DNA from: Synchiropus splendidus
Lineage: Eukaryota > Chordata > Actinopteri > Syngnathiformes > Callionymidae
Length of the DNA: 64,000 nt
Assembly: GCF_027744825.2 (NCBI RefSeq)
Contig: NC_071334.1
Span: forward strand, 62,904,937 to 62,968,936
Reading direction: 5' to 3'
The notes beneath the pieces were generated by a model that saw nothing but the letters and a program-made list of their open reading frames with translations, was not told the origin of the DNA and searched no databases. The position numbers and the translations under genes are program-made. Below are positions 1 to 11,341 of the stretch, in pieces. The first letter of the stretch is position 1. Every line of letters starts with the position of its first letter.

Positions 1-3000
1 TCAGTAGCGGGTCTCCAGCTGAGCAGACTGAAGTGTGTTTCAGGGAACTGTTTAGCCGAGCTGCTTATGGACACATTAACAACGCCATCCGGCCGGTGCT
101 GATGTACGACGCCAAATGTCGCAATAGACATTTAGTGTCTTTAAATGTGACCAAGCAAGTGTGCACCTTCTCCTCAGGCATCTGGATGTTCACAATCTTT
201 GGGAAGGCAGAACCTTTGCAGTGCGATGTTTCCAGATCATCATGTTCTCCATCCAGGTCAAAATCATTTTTTGCCACAACTGCAACCAGACAGTACTTAA
301 AATGATCTGTAAACACCTTCTCATCTGTTTCTTGACACATGTAGTCTCAGCACTCTCATCTCGTGATTCAGCAGCTTCTGGGCCATTTGGATGCCAACAG
401 TCGAAGTTCTGCTTCGGTGCGAGCTGGCATTGTGGAGGTTCTGTCGGAAGCTGCCATCATAGAAGCTACTGGATCAGTAGGTCAGTGAAGTCTTGAGATT
501 GGATTTATTGTTGCTATTGAATGGTGTGTGTGAGGACGTGCACGCTGTTCATAGGACCTACAGTTTTGGAGGTTTTCAACACGCTACTGCGTCAGCTCCG
601 CCAGAGTGTGGACTATCAGCTGACTGGTTACCATGACAGTGCAGGACAACTGCGGACCAGCAGTGAGGGAGAGGAGCTTGTACAGGAAGTGGTCATTCGC
701 ACCATTGGTGAGTGTATTGTGTTGTTTGTCAGAGCATAGTTTCATCAAAATTATTGTTCCTGTCCCCTTTTAGGGTCATTCGCCAACATGCTGCCTGTAT
801 ATCAAAGGTCGGAGGTCATGCTGTTCATCATGGGAAAGATCCCTGTTCCTGGTATCTACCCTGCTCTGGGCTCACCCACTACTGGGTAAGTAACAAATCT
901 CATTACCAAACTCCTTTGCTTGGGGTCGCACTGAAGGTTCACGCATGTGTTTTAGGTTCGAAGGCAGCCGCATGATTCAGGTGATGCTACTCAAGTCTCT
1001 GCTGCAGGTCAGTCAAAACACCAAGAAATATAATGAAAAAAAGACTTTACTTGTTTGTTCAATTGGAGAATAGACATCACAGAGAATACAAAACAGGGAA
1101 ACGATAAACAAGTGATGAACAGAAGCCACCTTAGAAGATTACATGAGCTGCTCTCCATCTCCCAGGTTTCCCAGCGTTATGAAAACAGTAACCTGTTGGT
1201 GGCGCTGCCATCCTCCTTCCTGCAGCCACTACTCTCCTTCACCCTGATGGAAGATCCTGAGATACGGCTGCTGGTTCTTTTCATTCTCACGTCACTTATT
1301 GACCGTCACCGTAACAGACATACCCTGAGCTTCAGGTGAGGCGGGTCAAACTATTTTCTCTGTTATAATGACACGTTCAGTTCCGTTCTAGACCAGGACC
1401 AGATGATCCAAAGTCTGAACAGTCACACATGAAATGCGACCTTTTGCAAACCAGAACTCACTGTCAGGAGGTATTTTCGAATCACACATGGGCAGATGTG
1501 TTGGTGTCTGGACAGCTGCGGTTTTAACTTCGGGGGGGAAGTTCAATTTTATAAGGGGGTCACATTTTTTAGTGGGATGTCAAGCCAAAAGACCAAAGGA
1601 CTTAGTGTCTTAAATTTATAAGTATTATACCAGGAGAAAATATATAAGGACAAAATGGGGAAAGACTACATTACATGCAATTATATGTTATTTGACTATA
1701 AAAACCTTTATTTTAAATACATTGTATTTCAAGATCCTGATAAATAACTTAAAGGTCTCATCTGCATTACATTATTATTACATTCTTAAGACATTATAAT
1801 GCATTGGCTTTATAAAAGATGTTGTGAGTGCAACTTAGAAGTAACTAAGAAGACTTGAGAGCCTTTATCATAACTCTAGCCCTTAACCTAACCATATAGT
1901 ATATTATTATCATTAATATGAATAAGATAACACTATTCTGTTAAATTCTAGTCATTATAATACTCCATGAACCATTTTATAAGTTGTCACACATGATTAT
2001 GAACATTCATATCATCTTCTGTGTAGCCTTATAATTACATTATGATCCAGTATTAATGCATTGTGGATCCATTTAAGTGGTTGCATAACTGTGGGTAAAA
2101 CATGATAATAATATTCCATAAATCTTGCCCTGGTACAAGGTATTAATATCTTTAACTTATGCAAGTCGAGGAACAAGTAATGCTGTTTAAATGACTATTT
2201 AAAAAAAAATCTAATTTAATTTAACCCTGCACTGTAATGCTTTATCGGCATTGTGGGACTAGAGAGGGATACATGCAGTTGGAAAAAAAGCCAGGTTATA
2301 TTTAGTGGTAATATTTTTTTCTTGTTGTTGTTTTGCTGTGAACTCATGAGGGCCACATTATTACAGACAAAGGGTCGCACGTAGTCCCTGGGCTGCACTT
2401 TACCCACATCCATTTGCACACGCAGGCCTCCTTTGTTCTGACACTGTTGCCACAGCAACCAGTCAGAATGGTCAATAATGTGGCCCAGTCACAATAGTTT
2501 CTAGCTAGCAGGGTTGCCAACTCTCACACTAATGGCATGAGACTCACTTGCTGTAAATGAGGCTAGTCTTGCAAACTCACTCTACACTTGCCATTTGTCA
2601 CAACCCCCCCCGCCAGGTTAATTAATAAGGTCACTCTTGCACTCGTCCAACGCTTTCTTTCATCAGTAACATGGTTTAAGATCAACTCACATCACAAGCA
2701 GCACAACACCACCAGCAGAGTGAAGCACAACAGCCAAATAAAAACATTTCAAACAGAAACAGAAGCACATAAATACATCAGTGGGTCATTCCTTCTTCGC
2801 CTCATTGTTGTGGGAAAAAATAAGACTTTTGTTTTGTAGACACTGTCATTAAATGAGTAACTGATGGAATGCAGTGCAGACATGCACCTGGTGCAGAATG
2901 GAATTAATGACATTAGTATTCTTCAACATTCCAAATGTGATACAATTCCAATGATGTTCCCAGCGTCGGGCTCACTGCATCCTCATTGAAAATGAAGGAA

Positions 3001-5483
3001 GACCACAGCTCACGCCAGGATGTGTTATTCATGAGGAAGGTGAGAAACATTCTTCCCGTTGGGCTTAATAATACTATGGAATAGTCGACTCACTGGTAGT
3101 TTGTGCGCACACAGCACGCTCAGCATCTGTACAGACACATCTATCTGGCGTGTAAGGAGGAGAACAACGCTCAGAGTCACTACGAGGCTCTTTTCACCTT
3201 ACTGGCTGTCATCACTGTGGAACTGTGCAATGATGAGGTTCTTGTTGACCTGATCCGAGTGGTCCTTGCACTCCAGGTGAGCTTGAGTGCACTGTATTGT
3301 TCCCAGTAATAATGCTGTTAAACTCTGTGGTCCATCCAGGAGCTGGCTCTGTCCAAACAGGAGGGTTTCTCAACACTCAACCGCTGCGGTGTGCACGCGC
3401 TTTGTGCTGCTTTCTTCCGCCTCCTGGCTCAACTAGGTCCCCCACCTCCATTCCAGCACTACATCAGACAGGTGAGTGTGACGGTGTATTTCTAGATTGT
3501 GTTCTGATTTCAGCCTGGAATTTCATTTGAAATGCCTCCAGGTGATTGACACCCGAAAGGGGAACTCTCCTTACCTTCTCCCTGATGTCTTCAGTGACTC
3601 CACCAAGTAAAGTGATGTTTAATTTAATGGATTTGTTTTTTCACTTTACTATATCATATATTAGAAAAAAGGACCAATGAACAGTGTTTGTGTGTCTGTC
3701 ACCTCATGTTCTATGTGGATGTAAGACTTCCTGAGGAAGAGCTGAAGGTGGACGAGGCATGCTTGTTCGTCCAAACACAGATCTGTGAGGCTTTGGCAGG
3801 AAGTAGTTATCACACCCACGTGGAGCGGTTCAACATCCTGTACACACCTCAGCTCACAGGTACTTGCTTGCCCTATGGGGTCTCAGACTCAGCTGCAATT
3901 GTATTATCACGTGCATGTGTCCATTCTCATCCAGTATATAATCTATGACTTGACCAGACATGATACTGAACTCCTTCTGATAGTGTCTAACTACTCTAAT
4001 TCCACAGCTGAAGACTCCAATTTTTTGTGACCTAGATGACCAGTCACCATGGAGACCATAACTCAACCACCAGTTGATCAAGCACTTGACTGAATAATGT
4101 CAGTTTAATTTAAAGACTAGGCCTGGGACGTTATTTAGATTCATTAAACACACGCACTCTCCACATGTTTGTTTTCTTGAGAGAGGGGTCTAATACATAC
4201 CCAGAATTCTTGGGTCAGCAGCTACACCTGACTAAGGCTTAGCAATAGTCCTGTCGAGTGACAAAAACTGAAAATCTTGACCGTCTTTTACATACACAAT
4301 TCCCAATTGGATGTTGTCCCTGCCGTTGTTGCTGACGTCTTCGTAACCATGCCAATTGCTACATCCTCATCCTCCCTCTTGTGTGACCGTGCAAGCGCAG
4401 ACTCCTCATCCTTTTAAGCCGATACTCCTATCTTGGTCTGGTGCCTTCGTAGCCATCTCACTCCATCCTGTTTAGTTGTTAACTTAATCTAGTACTTATT
4501 TTATATACTTATTTTGCGGTGTGGTATGTTAGAGAATGTTTGGTCAAGCGATGTAACACAAAATGAGAATAGTCAATCAGAGATTCTAGATGCAGTCCGA
4601 TAAAACCTTTTTTTTGGCAGATATATGACCGATATCAATGTCGGATCGCAACACCCCTATTAATTATCAGGCCTTGTGATAACTAGATACACCAATAATG
4701 GAGTTTTACCCCTAATAAAGATTAAAGAAAGCATTTTTGTTGTTGCAGACGATGAACGTCTGACGAAGAGGAAGAGTGTTGGGGACATTGTGTCTTTGCA
4801 GCTGGACCCACAGATATCACCACAACTCCCTCGGGTATATTAGCACGCAAAGCGAAGCAGAGTTCAGAGTGTTTTCTGTTGAACTGACTGAATGAATTAC
4901 CTGACAAATCTAACATGTTGAATGAGATTCAGTGGGTTCATATGGAATGCGATGGACCTTTTAAATAGAAAGAGTCCATTACAGAGAATGGATAGAATAT
5001 AACACTAATGATGAGCAATGTTGGTCTTGTAGAAACCTCAGATGGAGCAGATAACGTTTGAGACACTGAAGAATGCAATTGGTGAGTTTGTCATGGTTCC
5101 TCTCATGCATCACTTTCCATGATGTCAATGGCTATAAGAACGGCACTTTGTGCTCCCTCTCCAAAACTAAACTAACCACAGACAACAGAGAAAGTGAGGA
5201 AGAAGAAGTGAGGAAGCGACGGAAGCTGGTGGAGAAGTTTCAAACCGCACCGTTTGAAGAGATTGCTGCTGAGTGTGGGGCCAGGGTGAGGACTCAAACC
5301 TCGCCTCAGTTGTACAGGGTTCAGACAAACATCCTGATGTCTCCACAGGCGTCCCTGCTTCAGTCCAAACTGGATCATGTGTTCGAGCTCATCATCTGCC
5401 CGCCGCCATCCCCATCGGGCACCGTGCTGTCGCGTTCCACGCCATTGCATGAAATGAAGTTCCCTGATCTATGTGTCTACTAG
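1..5483 (+). CDS. efr3b: EFR3 homolog (efr3b-like), 3' part; 5' end outside window
   Basis: EFR3 proteins are palmitoylated plasma-membrane scaffolds that recruit the PI4KIIIalpha-TTC7-FAM126 complex for PI4P synthesis. I read 16 exons: 1-103 (partial), 178-256, 351-480, 555-707, 774-885, 956-1007, 1166-1335, 2964-3039, 3115-3276, 3340-3471, 3542-3606, 3726-3859, 4749-4834, 5033-5081, 5182-5285 and 5349-5483. All junctions keep phase and give about 546 codons after the first partial exon. Family motifs seen include GPTVLEVFNTLLRQLR, YQRSEVMLFIMGK, LYRHIYLACKEE, KFQTAPFEEIAAECGAR, PPPSPSGT and the terminal HEMKFPDLCVY. The N-terminal palmitoylated cysteine cluster lies upstream of the window. 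The b-type assignment rests on the adjacent pomc gene and on overall resemblance, so an efr3a assignment cannot be fully excluded. Confidence 0.93.
1336..2963 (+). other. Large efr3 intron, no gene seen
   Basis: This 1.6 kb intron separates the exon ending in RHTLSF from the exon encoding the SSLKMKEDHSSRQD segment. It is AT-rich (1,600-2,220) with no exon-like open frame between plausible splice sites. A short run of C at about 2,606 and scattered A/T runs are the only simple features. Confidence 0.6.
3860..4748 (+). other. efr3 intron, no gene seen
   Basis: This intron lies between the exon ending YTPQLT and the exon starting DDERLTKRKS. I see no additional exon with good splice sites. The sequence is AT-rich and unremarkable. 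Confidence 0.6.
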
Positions 5484-5842
5484 TGATGATTCCTGGTATC
5501 GTGTTGTCACCAGTATACTATATATATATATATATATATTCCTCCATATATATTCCAATGAAGAATAAAGGATTATATTAGACTTAATTCAATTTGTTAT
5601 GTTACATGTGGATTGATCGATTGATCAATTGATCGATTGATGCCTGTTGGTTGAATAATGATGAGGAGGTTTTTAGACGGGGAGTAGGTGGATCTATGCC
5701 TATTGATAATGCTTAAACAATACTGCTGTAAAACACAGGCTTCCTCACTTGCTTCTGATAATTTTACTTTTAATCTACATACATTTACATGCTTTGATAT
5801 CAAATATCACCCGACCGCCACGTCTGCTCCACTGCTTCACTT
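5484..5842. other. Shared 3' flank between convergent efr3 and pomc
   Basis: Only about 360 bp separate the stop codons of efr3 (+) and pomc (-). It holds a TA repeat (about 5,518-5,540), the efr3 AATAAA signal at 5,564-5,569, and a run of GATTGATC-type tandem/palindromic repeats at about 5,611-5,643. On the minus strand an ATTAAA variant signal (about 5,768-5,773) lies roughly 70 nt downstream of the pomc stop and may end that transcript. Confidence 0.6.
5564..5569 (+). terminator. efr3 polyadenylation signal AATAAA
   Basis: A canonical AATAAA hexamer lies about 80 nt after the efr3 stop codon on the same strand. It is the only good signal before the convergent pomc gene. Confidence 0.6.
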
Positions 5843-6622
5843 TCACTCGATGTCTTTATTGATGACATTCTTGAAGAGTGTGAGCAGTGGTCTCTGACTG
5901 GGCGCGTCCCAGCTCTTCATGAATCCACCATAGCGCTTCTCTGCGGGCGGAGCACCGAGGTGGTCTGCTCTGGGTGGGCCGTGGTAACGTTTAGTGGGCA
6001 GAGCCCCCCCCCAGCGGAAGAGTTTCATTTTATATGTGCTGTCTTCCTTCTCCTGGTCATCATTCAGCAGCCGTTGCTCCTCTTCCTCCAACTCTTCGTC
6101 CCCTGCCATGGCTGCCGCTGCTAGCAGCTCTCCAGCCAGATCCCGCCTCCTCATCTCTCGTGGGAAAACCTCAGTTGACTCCTCCTCCACGGCGTTGGAG
6201 GTGTACACTTTGACTGGCCGGCGTTTTTTGCCCATAGGCTTCCCCCAACGAAAGTGCTCCATGGAGTACGAGCGCTTCGTTTGAGGGGTAAGGAATGGTG
6301 GAGGCGGGTCTTGCATGTGGGCATCACCAGGGATGATGGGCATCTCCTCAGGGAGCGAGTGACACAGCTTCAGGCACTGCTGCAGGAGAAATGATTGTTT
6401 CCATAGTCATTCTAATACGTAAACTTGAACTGCGCCAGCACACATGCTGGTGTAAGATTTAAACAAATACTTGGATGTCACATCTTAGACGTTTAAATTG
6501 AATCTCACCATGATGCTGCTCTCAGAATTCAGCTCCTGGCAGCTGGGATCTTCCCAACACTTGCTGGCCCCTCTGGCCACGCCAACCACCAGCGCAGCCA
6601 CGAACAACCACACTGTGCACAT
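5843..6622 (-). CDS. pomc: Proopiomelanocortin (pomc) precursor
   Basis: POMC is the pituitary/hypothalamic prohormone cut by prohormone convertases into ACTH, MSH and beta-endorphin. There are two coding exons on the minus strand, 6,622-6,509 (38 codons) and 6,379-5,843, giving 216 aa. The start [14 protein letters not shown] is a signal peptide. It is followed by the N-terminal four-cysteine region (CWEDPSCQ, then CLKLC). The ACTH/alpha-MSH core is [19 protein letters not shown], flanked by KR, with GK for amidation and KKRR for internal cleavage. Beta-endorphin begins YGGFMKSW and ends INKDIE. Gamma-MSH is absent, as usual in teleosts. Odd points: the alpha-MSH tail reads GKPM where GKPV is usual; the beta-MSH core reads KLFRWGG instead of NHFRWSG; and an extra segment [18 protein letters not shown] sits between beta-MSH and beta-endorphin. 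Teleosts carry several pomc copies; which one this is (a1, a2 or b) is not settled, although the intact opioid core argues against the b form with a lost opioid motif. Confidence 0.95.
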
Positions 6623-7525
6623 CCTCCTTAAAATCACAGACGGTATGTTACTATCACAGCTCAAGTACGACCCATAAGCAGAGACATTGAAACAAGGGCT
6701 GAGACTTGATTGGAATTAAATCTTTTCATAATTCATGAATCTTTATTAAACTGATTTTAATATTCATACTGATTCGGAGTTAAATCTGTACGCATGAGTG
6801 TAAACATCAGAGTGGAGGTGCTCCAGTGATGCGTGAACTCTTTGATGCAGAACAGCATTGTTTGTGCTTTTATCCTTTTTTTTAAACTTAGACTTTTCAA
6901 TGTATTATTCATTAAATTACATTCCATTTCATTGTCATTAGATGTGTGTATTAGATGTACAAGGACATGCAGTCTGGTGGTCCATGTCCTGAGGTTTGTC
7001 TCAAATGGAGACGGCGGGCCGGAGTGCAAACAGTTCATCAGAAGGATGGCGTGTGCTCAGTGGCGGCAGTATTTCCTTTTTGTAATCTCATTCAGTATCC
7101 TTCACCATGGAGGTTTTGACAACACATCATTATATATTGTTGTGCACCTGGAACTGGTGACTCAAAAACAAAGTTTCACTTGTTCACTGTGTTATTTTGA
7201 TGGGCTGTGTTTGTCGGATATTAATTGATTAAAATGAATCCCTCTTATGCCTATTTAAAACACAACAAATGAACAGTATTTTTGCTTTATGAACATTTCT
7301 AATGTATTCATGTATTTTTTTAAAATAGTTTTTGAATTGTATGGTTTGTTTTTATATAGTTTTATTTTTAACCTTATGTAAAACATAAGGTTAAAAATTA
7401 AACCTAAGTGGTACATTCATTTAATTCATTTTAAAATTAGCTTTTACAATATTGGGTAACTAAAACATGAAGTTTATATGAAAAAAAAAGAACAAAATTT
7501 AATCAGAGTAAAATGAATTACTCAC

Positions 7526-7602
7526 AGTTTGGAAGATGATTCTGCTCTCCCCTTCCTCTGACGAAAATCCTGGCAGATCTGATTCTGACTGATGCTTATA
7601 TC
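7526..7602 (-). promoter_or_regulatory. pomc TATA box and 5' non-coding exon 1
   Basis: On the minus strand a GATATAAGC TATA box (complement of about 7,594-7,602) is followed by a short leader ending CCAAACT with a GTGAGT donor at 7,525. POMC genes typically have a TATA box and an untranslated first exon, then an intron before the signal-peptide exon; here that intron would be about 0.9 kb (6,623-7,525). The transcription start is inferred 25-30 bp after the TATA box, near 7,570. Confidence 0.7.
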
Positions 7603-7639
7603 CTAACTCTCAAGGACACACACACACGTGCACACACGC

Positions 7640-8045
7640 ACACACACAGATTTCTTTGTGGGGAGCACACGTTGACTTTCATGCTTTCCCAGGCCTCTCA
7701 CCCTAAACCAGACTTAAACCTTATGATGACGCAGTTATTTTGAGATCTTTACCTCAAACTCAGGGTTAACCTTTTTAGGACCAGCAAAACAGTCCTCACT
7801 AAGCCAAGTGTCCACACAAGGAGGTGTTTTTCCAAGAATTGGTCCCGCTAGAATAGATAAACCAATCCCACACACACACTATATTCAGCATTCACGTCAC
7901 TCTTTTTGTGAAGACTTCTCATTGCCATAATGCTTTCTCACATTTAACTTGACCATCCAAAACAAATGGTTAAACTTTTCTCTTTAATCCTTGTGAGGAC
8001 AGGCCAAAATGTGTCCTCATAAGAGGGATCCACCGACCAACTTCC
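7640..8045. repeat. Dispersed repeat of the 'GTGAGGAC...CATTGCCATAATGC' type
   Basis: The stretch contains two related blocks (about 7,645-7,800 and 7,890-8,040). They share the pattern of a 'ttgtgaggac' lead, 'tctcattgccataatgctttc', 'ctcaccctaa' and 'ccaaaacaaatggttaa'. A third related block lies at about 42,590-42,720. Such blocks recur in teleost genomes; the class is not certain. This copy begins about 40 bp upstream of the pomc TATA box. Confidence 0.55.
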
Positions 8046-9383
8046 ATTGTCAATATTTATTGAGAAACGTTTTCCCAGTTATACTCTTGGGTTAGGGTTA
8101 GAGACTGAAAAATTGATGAAAACATTTCCAAACACAGACACACGCACACACACACACGCACACACTCAACTGAATGTCACCCAACAGATCAGTCAGATTA
8201 ACACAGGGATGTCATGTCGTCATTGTGCAGACAACAGGATTCAAAAGCGTCATGTTGAGGTGTTGTATTACACCCTCTGGCAGTCATAAACATGCACATC
8301 TGTTCAACTTGATATCTGATGTTCGTCATCAATCGTCTCATTCTTCACGACACCTGTAATATTATTCCCACTTTGTCACCCGAAAGTGCCAAAACTCATT
8401 TTTCCATTTCACAACCAAGTCAATGAATCGATCTCTCCCCAAAACATTGTCCACTCGTAAACACATTTACCATCTAAAATGTACTTCTCCCGAAAAGTTC
8501 CTCTTTTTTTAATTGACTAATGGAGGAGACTGGGTGTAGCGAAGGGGGAAGCTATTAGAGCGCAGCCTTGAAACTCCATTAAACACAGAGCAATGTCCAG
8601 CAGACTTGAGACATTTAAACAGAATTTATCATTGCTATAGACGTCACTGTCTTTTAAAGTGGCACATAGTGGACGCATTGGTGCACACGCAAGCACATGC
8701 ACTTAGCCATCACAAACACACCCACATACACAGACTCACACAGCACACCTATTAATGGGATGTGCACACACCCACGCACACACACACTCAACATGTCAAG
8801 AATGGTAGGGATTATTAATAAAATATAACATTAAAATAAGTGTCGACGTATAATATGTATTGAAAGATGCGGGATGTCTTGTTACAGGTGGGGGAGGGGC
8901 AATGGTTGGATTCCAATACAATGATGAGCCAGAATGTATCAAATATGAAAGTCCATCTGAAAAAAATTGATTTGATTTGATTGATTTCTATACGGTAGAA
9001 ATCGGTTCTCCTTGTGAAAGCTGACTTCTTCTTTTACCTCTGCAACAGGAAACATCTGCTCTCCCTCCCTGACCATTTCTTTAATCTTTATTACACAGTA
9101 ATATAACGATAAATTATTTAATGGTGAACCACAGATGTGTAGAAACCTATTTTAAAAATATTCTGTCATCTTACTGTTCACCTGGGTTTAGTTCAGTTTT
9201 AGCACAGAAGCCGTTGTGTGGAACAGAAATTTTGACAAGCTACAAACTGAGCCTTTCATACTTTCAGTTAAAAATGTTATTTGCAGTGAAGCGTTGAACC
9301 ATGTGGGTGTCACCTGCCAGAAGGCAGCAGCCTGTGACTGTGTGAGTATTCAGAAGCAACATAAACCCACCATAGACGCACCA
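8046..9383. other. Intergenic/5' flank between pomc and the LRAT-like gene
   Basis: No gene recognised. It holds short CA-rich tracts (about 8,130-8,165 and 8,700-8,790). An open frame from 9,216 runs into the first LRAT-like exon and could be 5' leader. The two flanking genes are divergently transcribed, so promoter elements for the LRAT-like gene are expected near 9.0-9.3 kb, but no clear TATA box was identified. Confidence 0.5.
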
Positions 9384-11020
9384 ATGGGTCAGGTAAGTTT
9401 CCTTTTTTATTTGTATTTTATTTTGTTTTTGGTTACTTTTTTTGACTCAGTAGGTTTCACATGTTACTTCAATTAATAACCTCAATCCAGTACACAGAAC
9501 AAAATAATGTAGTTCGTTCATTACATCAGTATCTTGAACAAAAGAAGATTTTCAACTATATTTGAGGAAGCCTGATTCAAATTTTACTATAAAGTCTGAA
9601 AATGTATTATGTCTCAAGCATATACTTAAAACATTACTTAAAAACATTATTCTTATTCTTATTCTTATTCTTATTCTTATTCTTATTCTTATTCTTATTC
9701 TTATTCTTATTCTTATTCTTATTCTTATTCTTATTCTTATTCTTATTCTTATTCTTATAAAACATAACATGGTCCTTCATTGTTTTATTATTTTGTATTT
9801 TGTTTTATATTATACTAATGATTAACATTGATTCTTCAGCAAGCGTCTTGTCCCAAGTTGTTCCCGGGAGACATCATTGAATTCCCCCGAAACAAATTCT
9901 TCTCCCACTTCGGCGTTTACTATGGAGAGAGAGATGGCGTTCCATACGTGGCTCACCTGACCTGCCGAGGTTAATGTCACACAACAGCATTAGAACTCAC
10001 ACACACACACACACATTTTCTACATCATCAAATCAGAATATTTATTTTGTATTTTTTTAGACTCTGATGCAAGGTTCCCATTATACGGTCGTGCACTCAG
10101 ATCAGAGGTTAAACTGGACCCTCTGGAGAAGCTGGGCCACAAGTACAAGGTATTACCCCTAATTCTTTATCACCAACCCTTTATCGTGTTTAAAAGCACT
10201 TAATTTTTTGGGGAAAGAAATGATTAATCCATAAAACATTTTAATAAAAAGTAAATTGCACAGCTCTAAAGTGCAAAACTAACAAGAATCATGTAGTGGT
10301 AGTCAAGATGATGATCAGTTGCGTAAAATAATGTTGTGTACGGCTCATGACGAGACTTAAAATAATGGAACTGAACCTTGTTGTCATTCTGCTGTAACAC
10401 TATTCAATATGCAAATTTGTTTACATAATAGCTGGGCCGGCGAACACGCTAAAATAGGCCCTTCAACCCCCACAGGACCGTTGTCAAAGGCTGTCCCACG
10501 CAGCAGCTAGGACCTGTTTCTGGTGACCAGGGCCTGCGATGTTGCTAGTGACCCCATGGTTTATATTGAATGCTAAATTTGAGACATGTCACTGTATCGC
10601 TCCCTACTGTATCGCTCTGTTCACTGCTGCTTCTCATGTTTCATGAAGTGTTTGACAAAAACAGATGATTAATCTGGACTCCCGCAGGTCAACAACATGC
10701 TTGATGACTCGCTTCCTAGCCGAGATTTTTTGGACGTGATCAAGGTTGCGATTGATGGGATGATGGGGCAGCAGGTGACCTTTGACATCCTGTTTCACAA
10801 CAGCGAACACCAGGCCACACTTTTCAGATACGGAGTGAAGAAGTCGCTGCAGGTGAGTCACTTCACCGTTTACTGTGAATGAATATCATTCAGTCATGTC
10901 TTGATGTATAGCTCAACATACACTGGTGTTATTCGTTGGATCTTCTTTTTTCAGATTGACAAGGTCTACGAATACATCCAACCAGCCTGGAAGAAACTGC
11001 TGGAGGAGAAAAAACTGTAA
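9384..11020 (+). CDS. LRAT-domain protein with Cys-to-Ser at the catalytic site
   Basis: Exons: 9,384-9,392, 9,840-9,969, 10,061-10,149, 10,688-10,852 and 10,955-11,020. Phases agree and give 152 aa. The core PGDIIEFPRNKFFSHFGVYYG and YVAHLTC matches the LRAT/PLAAT (NlpC-P60) fold with its catalytic histidine in SHFG. Later, HNSEHQATLFRYG aligns to the family's NCEHFVTYCRYG, so the nucleophile cysteine is serine. LRATD1/2 (FAM84) proteins also have NSE in this place. The chosen start gives MGQQASC, a classic N-myristoylation context (Gly2, Ser6) with an adjacent cysteine. An upstream in-frame ATG at 9,216 is possible instead. There is no C-terminal membrane anchor; the protein ends in a charged helix (WKKLLEEKKL). 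Active enzymes of this family transfer acyl groups from phospholipids; whether this one is active is unknown. Confidence 0.85.
9648..9758. repeat. (ATTCTT)n hexanucleotide microsatellite
   Basis: About 18 near-perfect copies of a TTATTC hexamer lie in the first intron of the LRAT-like gene. It creates long artefactual open frames on both strands with alternating Ile-Leu or Ile-Arg. Confidence 0.95.
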
Positions 11021-11335
11021 TGACATTTGCAAACCCTCTCTGAGGAGGGCGCTGTAGAAATGAAGTGTGTGGTATATGATCGATCCAATGCTATAAACTC
11101 CCCCCAAAAAACGAAAGGTGGTAATACAGTACCCATATCTTCTGTTTATATTTTTTATCCTGTTTTTAGCTTGCTTGTTTTACAATATCTGAGTATCATA
11201 CTGTTTGTTTGGCGTGCAAATGTTTCCACTAAGCAAACGTTGCTATTACCTCTGTTCTCTCTTTTAGCAAATATATATGAAACTTTGTCTTCCTTTAGAT
11301 TAGTACACGCTTTACATGTTTGTTGGATTATATAA

Positions 11336-11341
11336 AATAAA
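11336..11341 (+). terminator. Polyadenylation signal of the LRAT-like gene
   Basis: AATAAA lies about 315 nt after the stop codon, at the end of an AT-rich 3' flank with no other gene. Confidence 0.5.

Noticed and set aside
5994..6284. Plus-strand Ser-rich 96-codon frame
   Set aside because: It is the antisense of the pomc main exon; the minus strand carries the recognisable hormones.
9552..9825. Open frames of alternating Ile-Leu and Ile-Arg on both strands
   Set aside because: They are translations of the hexanucleotide microsatellite in an intron.
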